Positions 12,033-24,993 of a DNA stretch of 64,000 bases are shown here, in pieces; positions within the stretch are counted from its first letter, which is position 1, and the number at the start of each line of letters is the position of its first letter. The stretch lies in contig NC_051101.1 in NCBI RefSeq assembly GCF_901709675.1, forward strand, positions 10,746,501 through 10,810,500. The letters run 5' to 3'. The translations under genes were made by a program, and so were the position numbers. Under the pieces are notes generated by a model. It did not search any database. It worked only from the letters and a program-made list of their open reading frames with translations, and was not told where the DNA came from. The stretch is from Syngnathus acus. Its lineage: Eukaryota > Chordata > Actinopteri > Syngnathiformes > Syngnathidae.

Positions 12033-13187
12033 CTGTGAGGAAAGCAGAAATGATCCGTCAGCTCTAGAGCACAGTTCACTTTCTTTTTTTTAGTATTATT
12101 TATGTGGATGAGACGGTCGCACAAATATTCCCATACCGCCTACACGCAAGACAGATAAGTGATGGTAGAACATCATGTGACAAGCTGAACCCAACTTTTG
12201 TAGATATGACCGCTTCAGCGAGCCTTCAACTACTCGACAGATCGTTTGACGTGAATGACCATGATTACAACTGCAGATAAATATGCTTATTTTCAGACTG
12301 AACATGATCCCGGAAATTGTATAGGAAACCGGAACCAGTGATGGTCTTTCCATCGGTTCCAAGGGAAACACCTGGACCGAGTGATGTCACTGACAGTGGA
12401 CATAAACAGCACAACTGGAAAGTCCGCCTACTGCCGAGTGACCTTTTTTATTATCTGACCCATACGTGATCTGACAGATTAGTAAATCTAAGAGCCTGAC
12501 GTGGAACACTGAGAGACGAATCTGGCATGTTGGTCGCGTTCACACGAGGGGAGTCAAGGCCAAACATCCTTGTGCTATCTGTCCTTCCCGAACGGAACAC
12601 AATAGTTGGACGAGACATCTGCCCTCGAATGATTACCGTTGCAGATAGACGGGGGAAAGTCCCACCGTTTGGCAGCCGAACATTTGGGTATTTGCATGAC
12701 AAAGCTAGCAAAAGTCAAGCTAGCGGCTCTTTGTGGCTGTTTATTAGAGAAGATTGAGTACAGTTGACCGCGTTGGTTACACATGCCACCACTTGGCTAC
12801 AAGGCCTTCATTGTGATCATCGCCCTTCCTAAGTGGTGTGTGCGGGACAGTGTTGGTCTCCAGAAACAAAAGCGCCCACTTCCATTAGTAGTCAGACAGC
12901 ACTTAGCGGGGACGCAAATGTCTCGAGGCCTTCGTCACCCGGCAGAAGAAGAACAACGTGGTGTTTTATGAGGAGAATGCAAACAATGGGAGGAAAGCCT
13001 GTGAAGACGGGTCACGAAGTTTCCTCTTTAGGTTCCCAAGGAAGGAAAGAAGTACAAGTAGGGACGTGAGATTTTCAAGCTAGCACATGTTGAAGATTCA
13101 TCTTAAAGATCTACTGTAGCCATCACCTGTATAATGCATAGGCACACCTGCACAAACGAATGACATCAGTTTTTATGAAATAAAATA

Positions 13188-13569
13188 AGGGATGGGCGAG
13201 TATCGGTATTGGAATCTTATTTTACGGTATCGGTTCTTGCGATGTTGACCGATATCAATATTGTGGACGTGTTATGGAACTAAAAATGCAACACAAATTT
13301 TTTTACGGTATCGGTACTTGCGACGTTGATCGATACCAATATTGTCCGTCCGACTGTGGCCGTTTTACGGAACTAGAAATGAAAAAAAGAAAAGAAGAAT
13401 AACATTATTTCATTGCTTTATTGGGGTATAAAAGTCTTTTAAAAAATATGTCATTGTTTTTTGGAAACATTTTACATCTCAAAAGTACCAATGGTATCGG
13501 TGCTTGGTATCGGTCACTACTCAAGTATTGAGAACTCAGTATCGGTCTGAAAAGTATCGAACATCACTC
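13188..13569. mobile_element. Degenerate non-autonomous DNA transposon, hAT-like
   Basis: Starts GGGATGGGCGAGTATCGG and ends AAAGTATCGAACATCACTC, an ending style seen in fish hAT remnants. The direct repeat TTATGAAATA occurs just outside (13173-13182 and 13570-13579), compatible with a target duplication. Inside there is an imperfect direct repeat of about 43 bp (about 13220-13264 and 13300-13343) containing ACGGTATCGGT, CTTGCGA and ATATTGT. No transposase remains. The family assignment is tentative. Confidence 0.5.
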
Positions 13570-16500
13570 TTATGAAATATTATTACTGTATCAATAATTT
13601 GCAGGAAAATAGTGACACTACCTCAGTATATTTAACATTTATGAACAGTTTCGCCTTGATTCATCTCATGCAAGTGTCCCTAATATTGTGGCAGGTGAGC
13701 ACATGTGCATGTCTCAGCAGAATGAGAGAGCTCAGCTGAGCACAGAGGAATGCATAAGTAGTCCCGCTTTAGACCCTCGCCCGTGACATACTGTACAAAC
13801 CAAAACGGGAAGTCCCACCCTTTCGTGATTCCAGCTCTCCATAGAAAATGGCTGCCGATATGATGGAGAAACTTAATTGGTGGTCTCTGGATCCAGGTGG
13901 GATACTTTGTCGACACCCTCAGCAAAACAGCTGTTAGCGAGATGCGTAAAAAGAAGCCCGAAACAACAAATCGTTTTGAAATCGGGAAGCCATGAAGAGA
14001 ATTTTATAAATAAGCACACACACAAAGGATGAATCAGAGTGAAAGGTGGAGCGAGAGTGATCAAGAGGTGCTCACAGACTCATTTAGTAGGTCACAGGCA
14101 CAAAAGGCTGCCTACCAGGCGTCCAGTGAAGCATGAAACCACCAAGGGAGTGTAACGGGAGAGCTTTGAGCTAACCAAGAGCTTCACAGGCAGCAGGATG
14201 ATGCCAAAAGGCCATAGGTCATATTAAAGACCTGATAAACTCTCAAAGTTTTTAATTGGAACTGATGGAGAGCTCAAGGGAAGCAAAACTGCGGCTTGGT
14301 TCCCTCGTAGATGTTTTTAAAAAAAGCCTCGAAAGACTTGATTGATGTCGTCTGCCGATTGATGTCTTTGTCCGACAGGACGTAAACAACACTCGCTGCA
14401 GGATATTGTTCTCGAGAAACCCAAGTTGACCTCTTTTAACTTCTTCCCTACATTCCTTCACACACACTTGAGGATGTTGCTGCACATTTTTAGATCGAGC
14501 AACTACAAGTTGGGGTACAAGTAACAACAGAGCCAAAGGCAATCATAAAAAATAAAAAAAAGTTGATTCCTGTGCAGGGTAAATATAGAGCGAGTGCATA
14601 CCAAAACAAGTTGGGAGTTGATAAAGGAAAGTTGCTTATCAAGAAGGATACAAAGGAGTGTACTTCATTGACCCCGATAGTGATACGAAGCCTGCACTTT
14701 TCTTTTATTTGCGCATTAACAACAACCCAGAGTATTTTACAGTAGCTCAGCCCACAAGCAAATTCACCCTCAAAAGCAAAAAAAGAGCCAAATTTAATAA
14801 TGGAATGTTTTTCCATTTCCAATTGAAAACAGACAAATGTGGGGGAAGCCGCTTTTCATTGGACGGCTCCAATATGCAACATCAGCAACCACATTGTTGC
14901 CTTCATTGTTTAATGCAAATACAAAAAAGCGACATTGTCAACACTATGCACAATAACAACGAGTCAAAAAGTGACAAGTCCGTACCTTAATACACAGGTA
15001 GTTGTCACAACTCCTCGACTTGGCTCTGGGGTGCATTTTGCCGACAGCATCAAAATCCCACGTGAAATGATCCGAGCGCTGCAATCTGCTCAACCCTGTT
15101 GTGCCCTCTCACTGCGTCCATTTCCAGCTCTTGTGCTTTGTGGCAGCTGGAGTTGAATAAACTCCTGCTGGGGCGTGAGAGAGGCAGTGCATTGGAGTCT
15201 CTGTCACTCACCCGCTACCCCTCCCATCCCTGTTAAAATCCTCGTCCAGCTGGATAAAGGCACGCCGCCGCAACTCGTCATTCTTAACACATATACGGAG
15301 ACTCTACCTGGTCCTGGTCTACAAAACCGGTCCAGAACGCTTCACCCGACAGGGGTCGGACTCTGACTAAGTCCTCTCTGGCCCAGTGACCCCCAAGCAG
15401 CTCCCCACACCCCTCCTGGTCACAATGGGCCCTCTTTTGTCCCGGCAATACAAATGGACTAAGGTTTCAGCTTATTCTGCTGCTTTTCAAAAGGGAGGCG
15501 GAAAGAAAGGAAGACATCAGCACAGGATTGGTGGTTCAGGTCACTCACGACAATTGCATTCCCCGTAAATTTGCTCAGGGGAAAACCCAATCGTTGGAGA
15601 GGGGCGTACTTGTGTTGAGGGAGATAAATATGACATCTTTAAAGCAGGAAAGGTCTCGGAAGATAAATTAGACACAAAGTGGGGTGAAAGGTGAAAGCAT
15701 TTGTTTGAGCATGTGTCATTGTCGCAATGCTCACAAGTTGACAAAATTAATTTTGCATTTCGATTCATATCTGATATCCAATCTGCTCTATTAGTTCTCC
15801 TCGTCCAAATACTTTACTGTACACAAACTCAGGAAGAAATGTATCGTTTGTGCCAAAAAAAAAATCACATTAAGGCATGTTGCTTCGACAAAGAAGGTAG
15901 TGAAGATGGGTAATTAAATTGATTTATATTAAGAGTGAGGCCCCGGCTTCCTACAAGGCCTTGTTAAAGCTCGACAGACAATAACCGAGACGACGACACG
16001 CTGTCTCCTGTGGTAACCTAGCATGCGTTGCATCACGCAAACACGCCTTTGAACTTCCATAGTAGGAAGGTATAAATAAGGATTTGTTATATGGTGTAAA
16101 TGCTTGCTGTATAATCTTCTGTACAAACAGAAGCAAACATACCTCACATACACACATTCTACAAATACACTCTCCTCCTCTGACAGAGTCAACCTGTAAT
16201 TTGTGCTCGCCGGGCCATTTGCAGTGGCTACACTGTCAGCAAGGGCGGGATTTTTTTACTTTCATCCCCACTAGTTTTCTCTTTAGCCTTCTTTTTAATC
16301 CTCACTTATCTAATTACGTTGGAATTGCTGCACATGAGTAGAAAAAAAAAAAAGGAAGGTGGGGGTGGTTCAAGTGGAAGTCAGCATGCATTCTCGGTCT
16401 GGGCTTGAGATGCAATCGTGTTACGTCAAGGATGCTCTCTATGGTTTAGTCCCAATGTATAATTTGTGTGAGCGAGGCGTGTCTGCATGGCCACGTGGTA

Positions 16501-18935
16501 AGAAGTTATGTTTCAGACATTCTGGAACAGCGAGTGCGGGGAGAAAAAAAAAATACAGTTACCAAAAAAGTGGAAAGTTGCCAGTGTGAGTGCTGGAGTT
16601 ATTCTAATAGTGCTAAATGGGATACTAGAATATTGCCTATTTCATATGTAGTATAGGGACGTATATTATTATTATCATTATTATTATTATTGATGTATGT
16701 CAGTTAATATATGATGATAATGTGCAAAATATAATTTCAGTTTCTCAAGTGTTCTTATTTATTTATTTATCCTTTATTATTGTATTCCTTTATTCCTTTA
16801 CTACTCTATTTTGGACTGATAGCCCAAATAAGACAAGAGAAAATACACCTAAAGAAAGATTTTTTTTTTTTGAAATTTTTATTATTACTATTATTATTGT
16901 TATAATGAGGTTTAGCCTAAACAAGTGGTTTAATAACTTTTTTTTCTTTGTCATTTCAAGTTACACATAAAGCCTCTTGGTGATTAAAAAAACACAACTG
17001 ATAAAATTGTTCCCATGCATCAAAATTGGCTTCTTAAATCCTACACAGTCCCTCTCGAATTAAAGCTATTCACTGTACATTATAAAGTACATGAGATGTA
17101 TTTTTGGATGCTTCCTCTGTGACTTTTGTCTCCCATGTGTCCACTAGAGGAGGCTTGTGGGTCTTCCATGCTCGAATAAACAGCCAACAACTTTGTGTCT
17201 CAAATCTTAAAGCTGCATTTAAATTCAAGATTTATCACTCCCAAAATAAAAGCTTCTGTAAACTGCGGTGGCACAGGACACCATAATTAGCAAAAATGTT
17301 TAGATTCAAAGACGTGGGCCACTTGAAGATCTGCTCTCTGTTAATATTGTTTGTGCGAGTGCAGAAATGAAACTTTTCCTGTTGTTTTTCCAGCAGGTTT
17401 TAAAATAGCCACGTTTACGCAGACTTCGGGTAAGGATTATTTATGTGATGTGAAGAAGCGATAATCCTGTCTCTTGGGTGGTACACCATCTGATAAAACT
17501 AGCATGGGAACAGATTAGCCATTTTGTGCTCACATTTTACCCAACAAGCACAAATTGTTGCTACAGGATTTGCTAATATTGTCAAACAGTGACAACTTTA
17601 ACATCAAAGTTTTATATTTTACTGGATCACTTTAAAAAAAATTCAAGTCACTACCCTGAGAAACAAAAGACATGGAATTTTCAGACATTTTACATAAATA
17701 GTATCATCATGCCCGGTGGGACACATTGTGGTAGTTTCGAAACAAGAACATGAAATGAGTGAAGCATTTAGAATGAAGTTGAAGCCTTCTTAGCTGGAAA
17801 TGGGGTGGGTGGGCATTTGCAATTAAGTACTACACAGACACACACACACACACACCAAACTGTGGAATGTGACACCTTGGTCCTATCTCACTTCGTACTG
17901 ACCTCACATTGGCACACAGGCCACCCATCAACAGTAGCCATGAAAACATCATCTTCTCTTCTTAAAGCTTTTTAAAATCACTTTACATGCAAAACCATCT
18001 GAAGCCAAAATCCGATTTTCCAAGGTACAGGGTAACTTTCCATCTGAACGGAACCATGAAAAGACAGTCTTTGTCCTCACCTATCTATATATAATCAACG
18101 CATCTCTACTTACAGGTCACATTTTTGAGGAAGATCAGACGGCATCAGTCATCGCAGCCTTTAGATCTCGTGCGGACGGACATCATCTTCTGCCTGCTTC
18201 TGACTTGGCATCCTACCAGCCTCACTCACTTTAAGATCCCATGTGAACTGTTCCTCCTCTTTTCCCAGCCATGATGTCACCAGTCACCACGCAAATGCAA
18301 ACAGCTACGCAAACACAACCCCCCGCCCCGATTCGGCTCCGGTGGACATGTGAGGGATACTCGGAATCAAATTTGGGGGCAGCTGTTGCGACCCCGAGAT
18401 GGTGTTGAGGAGGGAGGAGGATGCCACCTGTCAACAATATCGTACCTTAGCCCCCCGCTGTGGGGACGTCTCACTCCTAACACAAAAGCTAGTGTTTTCT
18501 CTACGCACGCGAGCACAGGTGGCTAGCTCGAATTACAGCGACCATTCCCACACTCTTCAAAGTGCAAACTTGGTCTGAGTTCAGATACAGTTTACATAAA
18601 TGCATGAATGAACTGATGAACTGTTTACAATTTAAAAATCCATTCAATATATATTTTTTTGATCTTACTGCCGCTCATGGCAAAAAGTCTAAAGGCTTTT
18701 ATCCACCGTTTCTAAAAAGCAATGCCACACAATGTGTAAACATTGACTCACGTGACAGGTCATTATAATACAGAAAGATCAGGAATGGTAGCTACAGCAA
18801 AAGCCACATATAATCACATACAATTATAAGACAAATTTCCCTCTGAAATGAAATTTTCTCTTTGACTGATTATACAGACCGAATGTAAACAAAGCAGCAG
18901 TGAAGGAAGTCACAGTTTAGAAGCTAAGCACTCAC

Positions 18936-19003
18936 CTCCGGCCGCAGTTCACTTGTGCAGTGTCTGACTCTTTGGGTTGCGCGGGGGGCTGGCTGACAGC
19001 TGT
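18936..19003 (-). other. Candidate 68-nt 5' exon of plekhg4b
   Basis: On the minus strand, a pyrimidine-rich acceptor (CTTCTTCTCTGGTTAG) precedes this segment and a strong donor (GGAG then GTGAGTGC) follows it. In the frame required by the phase-0 start of exon 11835-12032 it is open and would read SCQPAP...SELRPE directly into DAESLDSC. It also accepts the one-base overhang left by the candidate exon 22874-23004. Splice signals and frame agree, but there is no homology evidence, so this remains a proposal. Confidence 0.33.
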
Positions 19004-20086
19004 CTAACCAGAGAAGAAGACCTGCCCCCGAGCTTCTGAGTCCTGCAGGAACCTGACGTGCTCCATCCGAGGCACTGCCGGGAATGGGTTGAAAATAATT
19101 GCAAAATTAAGGCGAGACAGACAGAAAAAGTTCTCCCACCCCCTCCAGGCATCCCAATTCCTCGTTGGGGCGTAACCCAGTGTTTTCTTTTTTTTATCTT
19201 CGCCCATCTCCTCCTGTGTGTACACAGTTATCGGAGGCCAGAGTGGCACAGCTCGACTGGGCTGCCATGTCAACAAGCTTAACACCAAATCATACTCCAT
19301 GTAGGGAAATGTCTTGTGTAAATATTACATTCCATCATTCCTATGACTATGCCATTCACAGGTGCTATATTGTAAAAAAAAAAAAAAAAGACAACCATGC
19401 CAATAAAATAACGACATTTAAAAGAATTGACACGCAGCCGCTTTTGATGGTGGTAAATGTCCTGGCATTGTTATACGGATTATTCCAGCCACTTAGCAAA
19501 CACTTCCAGGTGTGCATTCCATAGCAGTAAGGTGGGAGGGAGCCACTCCTGAATCAATAAAAATTGCTGACTTGTCTCCCTCAAACACTAGAAAAGTTGA
19601 GCTGAAGGGGAAAAAGCTCCTCGCAAGTTTAATTCTTCATGCACGTTTCAAGCAAAGCTTCCCAGGCAGCAATAAAAGCTGCACCTCACACACTTTTGTA
19701 AAGTTTGCAGGAGGCGGAGCAGCGCACACCACTCCTGCATGTAAGATGAAGGAGAAAATGAGATCTTTGGTCTGGACCGTACACCTGGTCTTCCTCTGGG
19801 TCTTTAATCTTGGTGGGGAAGGAGCAGAAATTAGAGGCTCCACTGCCGCATCCCTCACGCTGGACTGAGTTACCACGCTGGCGTTCAAACATTCACCACA
19901 CATGAATCACTGGCGGGCTCAAGTCGAGGCAGTGTCATACCAGAGGAGGGGTTACGAATTCCTAAAGTCTCATAAAAGGATCTTGAGTGTTTTTTCAGCT
20001 TCTCACACCTGCTGTACATCATTTTGAATCACAGCTGAGTCTAACATATGATAAAATATTCTGTCATGGTCTTTTATATTTTTATA

Positions 20087-20257
20087 TACCGTATTGGCTC
20101 GAATATAAGATGAGGTTTTTTTCATTTAAATAAAACTGTAAAAGGGGGGGTCGTCTTACATTCGGGGTCTAGACATAGGCTTTTTTCAAACTTGAGTCTT
20201 GAAAAAGAGGGGGTCGTCTTATAATCGGGGTCGTCTTATATTCGGGCCAATACGGTA
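20087..20257. mobile_element. Palindromic MITE with 23-bp terminal inverted repeats
   Basis: 171 bp. The first 23 bases (from TACCGTATTGGC) match the reverse complement of the last 23 with one mismatch. Internal pieces repeat GTCGTCTTA and TTCGGGGTC. The ends carry TA dinucleotides, compatible with a Tc1/mariner-type TA target, but the family is not certain. There is no coding capacity. Confidence 0.8.
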
Positions 20258-22873
20258 TATTGAATTTTATTTTTTTAGTATTTGTTTTAAAATTTTATAT
20301 ATATTTTTATGTTTGTTTTTGTGTCTTCCATCATGCCAGTTCCTAAATCTAACGCTATTCTATGATAAAATATACCTTTATACAGTTTCAGAGGGATAAA
20401 AGTAGACCAGAGAGAAAGGGGGGGGGGGTCTTTGGGGGGTAGAACGATAGGGAGGGCGAGGTGTTTCCTGTTTCCATTGCTCTAATTATACCACTCCCAA
20501 GGGGACAGAACCCATCACTTAGAGGAAATTTGTCATTGAGGATCTCCTCAATCCCAAAATGTGTTATGCACATGCCCATCAATAATACACACAAGCCACA
20601 CATTACAGCCATTGAATATATGGTACTGTTTTGATTATTAAAATTTAATGCGAATTTCATGATATTAACATCTACTGAAGGCGTTCTGTTGTTGTTTAAA
20701 CTAAACTTGTGCCACATCTGTTTTCGAGTTGTTGTCATGGTAACAATGGCATCCTGTTTAAAGATACCAACAAGATAAATCAGTGAAGTGATGTGGCGTT
20801 TGATTGATGTTGAGATCACAGACAAAGCTTCTGAATCGCCAAAAAACATTTTAAAAATAAAAAATAAACATTTTAATTTTTTTTAGAAAAAACATTTAGC
20901 TATATCTGGGAGTGTATTGTTTTATAAGTATACTGCCCTCCACTGGTAACAAGCATGTAGAGCAAATATTGTTTAATGTGTCTTGATAAATCTTACATTG
21001 ATAATCAGTTAAATTATAAAAACATATTTTCTAAGTTTGGGATCACTCAGAAATGTCCTTATTTCAATAAGAAATGTATAACTATAATATACAAAATTGA
21101 TCATGTATTTCGAATAAAATACACAATGCAACATTCTCAATTTGAGAGCTGCTTTTTAGTATGCCGAACACTTGCTGAGAGTAGAGGTCGGGGGGTTGCT
21201 AGACTGAAAAGAAAAATGGAGAGTGAGAAGAAGCCTGAAGGAGGGGAAAGAATCATCGGAGCAGCTTTCATCCAGCAGCTCTCATTGCCTAGCAACCACA
21301 CTCACAAAGTGTGTTACAATTAAAATTGCTTTTCTGACACAAATTCACGGGATGCAAAGTGTTTGATGCCTTTCGCATAAATGAAAGCATGCTCGACAAT
21401 AAACATTTGATTTAGGGACCGAGCTGGGTCAGCATAAGTTCACATTAGTTGTTAATGCAATTAATTTACAAACCAGTAAAAAATTGAGTAGCCCAAAATA
21501 AATAAGCAATCTACGTATAGAATCTTAAATTTAATTTTAGAATGTGAGTATTTAGTGATTATTTTGAACTGTATATTATCTCAAAACATGAATACAGAAT
21601 GAGGTAGCAGGAAAATACTGTAAAAGCTTTCTCAGCGTTCAAGAGTTATTTATCAATTACTTGGATCAAATTAAAAAATATATATATTTCACTTACTCAA
21701 CACATTTACATATGCATAAAGTCTGAGTATTAATTTTGTCCACTTTGGGTCACCATCACAAATCTGTGACTTTGAGTGTATATGGCTTTAAAAGGTGGGG
21801 CCTGGCCCTGGTGTTTGATGACTTAGCTGGATGTAAACAAGTTAGCGTTAGCCAATTAGCATATGAGTGACTCAGCATGAATCATGGCTATTGACAGCTC
21901 TGTATGAATGTGCTTATTGGCCGTTTTTTTTTCAGCAGAGTGATTCAAAGTGCATTGGAGGCTGCATGCTCGGACATTAGTTACAATAATTTCAAGATGT
22001 TAGTCACCATTTTAACAAGAATAATAATAATACAATAGATTTTTGACCCCTCTCATCCAGCCACCTCCTCCTCACCCCAACGGAGCAAACGCTTTCCAAC
22101 TTACTGAACCGCTCCCAAATTAGAGCAGCGCAAACACTCTTCCTCTTTTGTGTTGCACTTGAGAGTCAGAATTAGGGAACCATTTTCCCTCCACATTCAA
22201 GCGGGGCCGCTCAGCTCGGGGCTTAATCAAGTGGAAATGGGAATAGGGGGTTGTGGTGTGGTGTGTGTGTGGGGGGGGGGCAGCGTCAGGATTGCGGGGT
22301 GCAGGGTAGAATAGCGCAATTGTTCACATAAAGGCCTCATGTTGAGCCCACTTTGAAGTTTCAGTTGGGGAGGGCGGGCAGCGTGGATGCAGTTGAGGGG
22401 GGCTGTGCTGGGATTTTACAGTAGCAATACACCATGACTGGTTTTGTGCATGGGATGCCAGAATGAGCCTCATACTTTGAGAATAGCATGCAAACAAAAG
22501 AAGCACAATATGCCATTATTAGGCTGGTAATATTTCCCGATATTGTTCCTCCACATGGACACCCAGCAGCAGTAGCATCAACATTCAAGGGAGATTCCCA
22601 TCCATTTGTCCCAGTCCCATACAAGCAGACAGGCTCCCACTGATCTATTATGTTGCAAAGCCTTTCTCATGCATGTCTTGAATGCTCAGAGGATAATCAC
22701 GTTTCCCTGAGACAAGCTAAGCTGTGCTAAATAAGCTGCACATAAAGAGAGGGCAAAAAAAAAGTTAGGCGGCATGCAAGCGGAATGCTCCGAATGTTGC
22801 ATCGCTGACACTTAAAAAAAAAAAAAAGACTTCTATTGATATATACTGAGTCAGTTTTAAGATATATTCTTAC

Positions 22874-23004
22874 CTCTGGTCTTCTTCTTACAGCAGGTGT
22901 ATTTCAGTGATGCTGTCTCCAAAAAGAAACTCACGGTAGACATTCCCACTCGTTGCACCTTTATAAACCTTGCCGGAACTTCTTCAGCAACAAAGGTGAA
23001 AAAG
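22874..23004 (-). other. Candidate first coding exon of plekhg4b
   Basis: The acceptor is a long T run ending TTCACACAG at 23006-23005 and the donor is AGAG followed by GTAAGAAT at 22873. An ATG at 22943 gives 23 codons (MSTVSFFLETASLKYTCCKK...) plus one base, the overhang needed by the candidate exon at 18936-19003. The resulting chain would add 46 residues to the N-terminus. It could equally be a 5'-UTR exon or a chance structure. Confidence 0.3.
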
Positions 23005-23684
23005 CTGTGTGAAAAAAAAAAAGATGACAAAACTAAGACTAAACTGCAGCGTGCACTTGTTGCTTGGTGGTGGATGTCAGAGTTGAGAGCAGCAGGTCCT
23101 CTGGGGGTGCACAAAGTGGATATTTGCATTAGATGGACCCTCCCCTCGCCTTTCATAGCTGCCATTGTTTGTCCCAGTCGGGGCTCGGATTCAGTCCTTC
23201 TCTAAATCCCTCACCACTGGAGCAGAGAATGCTGATTTTTTTTCCCCGTCTCTCTCTTTCGCTCTCTCTCCTGAGCTGTCGGCAATTAACAAAAGATATG
23301 TTGATACAATGCCCAACTAGACACTACATTGCATTTAAAAAAAAGTTCAAAATTAAAAATAATTAAAAAAATAATGTACATTATATTAGGAGGAATACAA
23401 GATTATCATTTTAACAATCTAAATTATCTTAGACAAATTAATCAACTTTAGCAGTATTTTTTTTCCCTGAATGGTGTTTGCATACTTTTGACCAAGAGGT
23501 GAGTGGAATATTCAAATAAAATACTTATGGACAATTTCAGAGTAAAATACACATAAGGTATACTTTTACATTCTTGTCCATGTAATTGGAGTAAAATGAT
23601 TATACTCGCTGCTCCGCCTTATATTAAAACAAAATCAAAATAAAAAAAGCGAATTTGGGTCATAAGCAACAATATAGAGCATTT

Positions 23685-23699
23685 GCTGCCATCTAGTGG
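23685..23699 (-). promoter_or_regulatory. CTCF-like motif
   Basis: The minus strand reads CCACTAGATGGCAGC, close to the CTCF core consensus. It lies just downstream of the proposed promoter at 24.1 kb. Confidence 0.45.
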
Positions 23700-24002
23700 T
23701 TGATTGCTATTACTACAAAAGGTCGACCAGCTGCGAAATTAAAAACAGCCTCGTTCCATCATACGTTCTGCGGTATTTCAAGTTGTTTTTGCTTCTTAAT
23801 GGCGTTTCTGTCCTTCAAACAAATAGCACAAACACGTACTGTATTGTAATTTTAACAAACTAATTGCAATGACACAAACTCCTCTTAGCGGCTATCAAAC
23901 TGAAGTCCCAGTTTGTAGCTTGGAGACTGCAAAATAATTTGAAAACAATGGCATATGTTAAAAAATATAGATATATATATTAATAAAATAAAATCTCCTT
24001 AC

Positions 24003-24100
24003 CTTTGCTTTGGACTAAAAACTCTAAATGAAACGAATGAAAAGAAACTAACACTCTCGAAAGTGCCGATAAACATGCCTAGATTCTCGTAGTGTGAAAT
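24003..24100 (-). other. Candidate non-coding first exon of plekhg4b
   Basis: A near-consensus donor, AAAG followed by GTAAGG, sits at 24003/24002 on the minus strand, directly downstream of a cluster of promoter motifs at 24115-24180. No ATG with an extended frame lies in it. The upstream boundary is a guess set by the promoter motifs. It would place the plekhg4b transcription start a few hundred bases beyond the 3' end of nkd2. Confidence 0.35.
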
Positions 24101-24114
24101 TTTGTGACGTCAAG

Positions 24115-24180
24115 TTACCACAGCTTACGTCACTGCGAAAAATCAGAATTTCCGGCCACGCCCACTGACAAAACGTCACA
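24115..24180. promoter_or_regulatory. Putative promoter: CRE, ETS and GC-box cluster
   Basis: Within 66 bp there is a perfect palindromic CRE (TGACGTCA, 24115-24122), a half CRE TTACGTCAC (24125-24133), an ETS core ATTTCCGG (24148-24155), a KLF/Sp-like CCACGCCC (24156-24163) and ACGTCACA (24173-24180). Such density is typical of a housekeeping-type vertebrate promoter. It lies between the likely nkd2 poly(A) site and the candidate plekhg4b first exon. Confidence 0.5.
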
Positions 24181-24377
24181 GTTCCAGGTAAAGAGCATCG
24201 CTAAAATGAGCAGGGATTTTTAGCTTTTGCAACCAAATTGCAGGTGAATCCGGTTAATCTGCTCGACGCCATAACTTAAAAAGTAAAAGATGACATTTTT
24301 TTGGCAATAAAAATAAATGAATAAACTAAACATACAAACGGACGAATAAATAAATAAATAACATGAATTTTATAATG

Positions 24378-24383
24378 TTTATT
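24378..24383 (-). terminator. Candidate poly(A) signal of nkd2
   Basis: AATAAA on the minus strand, about 610 nt past the nkd2 stop codon, after an AT-rich 3' UTR with TATATTTATATA stretches. I noticed no other AATAAA between the stop and this point. Confidence 0.55.
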
Positions 24384-24993
24384 ATATTATATAAAAGACA
24401 ACATACAGATATGCATAATTATAATCATGATGACATATGCATATACAGTATCATAATTATACAGTAAAATGTGTTTATATTTATATATATTTATATATAT
24501 TTTATACAGTACATATAGCGAGATATTTTTTGCATAAAAACTGGCAGTGGTGATTTTATAAACCCATATTTTAACTCCAAATCCCCCTCAGTCCACGGAC
24601 AAAGAGGCCTCTGTAGAAAAGCAGCACCTTTACACCTGAGATCCATGTGTTTTTTTTTTTTTTTTGAGAGGTCTCCCAAGAATGTCATTTTTCTTCCAGG
24701 GATGGCGAACAGCATCAGGAGGGGACAAAGTTCTCCTGCTTTTTGACTTTCTGGTATGTGTGTGTGTGCTCTTGTTACTAAAAAGCTTCAGCAGTCCCAG
24801 AAAAGATGATTTAAAAAAAAAAAAAAGGAAAATCTAAGCTGAAATTCTTCAGGTCCACAACAGCTGGCCATCACAATAGAAACTCCTCCATACATGTCAG
24901 GATATAATCTGTAGAGCTTACATGAGGCGAGTACGAAGATCCTCGACTGGGAGTGGTGCTTGGTCCTGTACGCTAGACATGAGCGCATAATGG

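Larger units (their letters stand above)
12033..22873. other. Upstream or intronic region of plekhg4b, mostly unannotated
   Basis: About 11 kb between the first firm plekhg4b coding exon and the candidate exon at 22874. I see a hAT-like remnant (13188-13569), a palindromic MITE (20087-20257), a short CA run (17833-17854), G tracts at 20419-20430 and 22271-22280, and one candidate exon (18936-19003). Apparent ORFs here are short, have no recognisable family and lack splice support. If the candidate 5' exons are right, this whole stretch is intronic. Confidence 0.5.
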
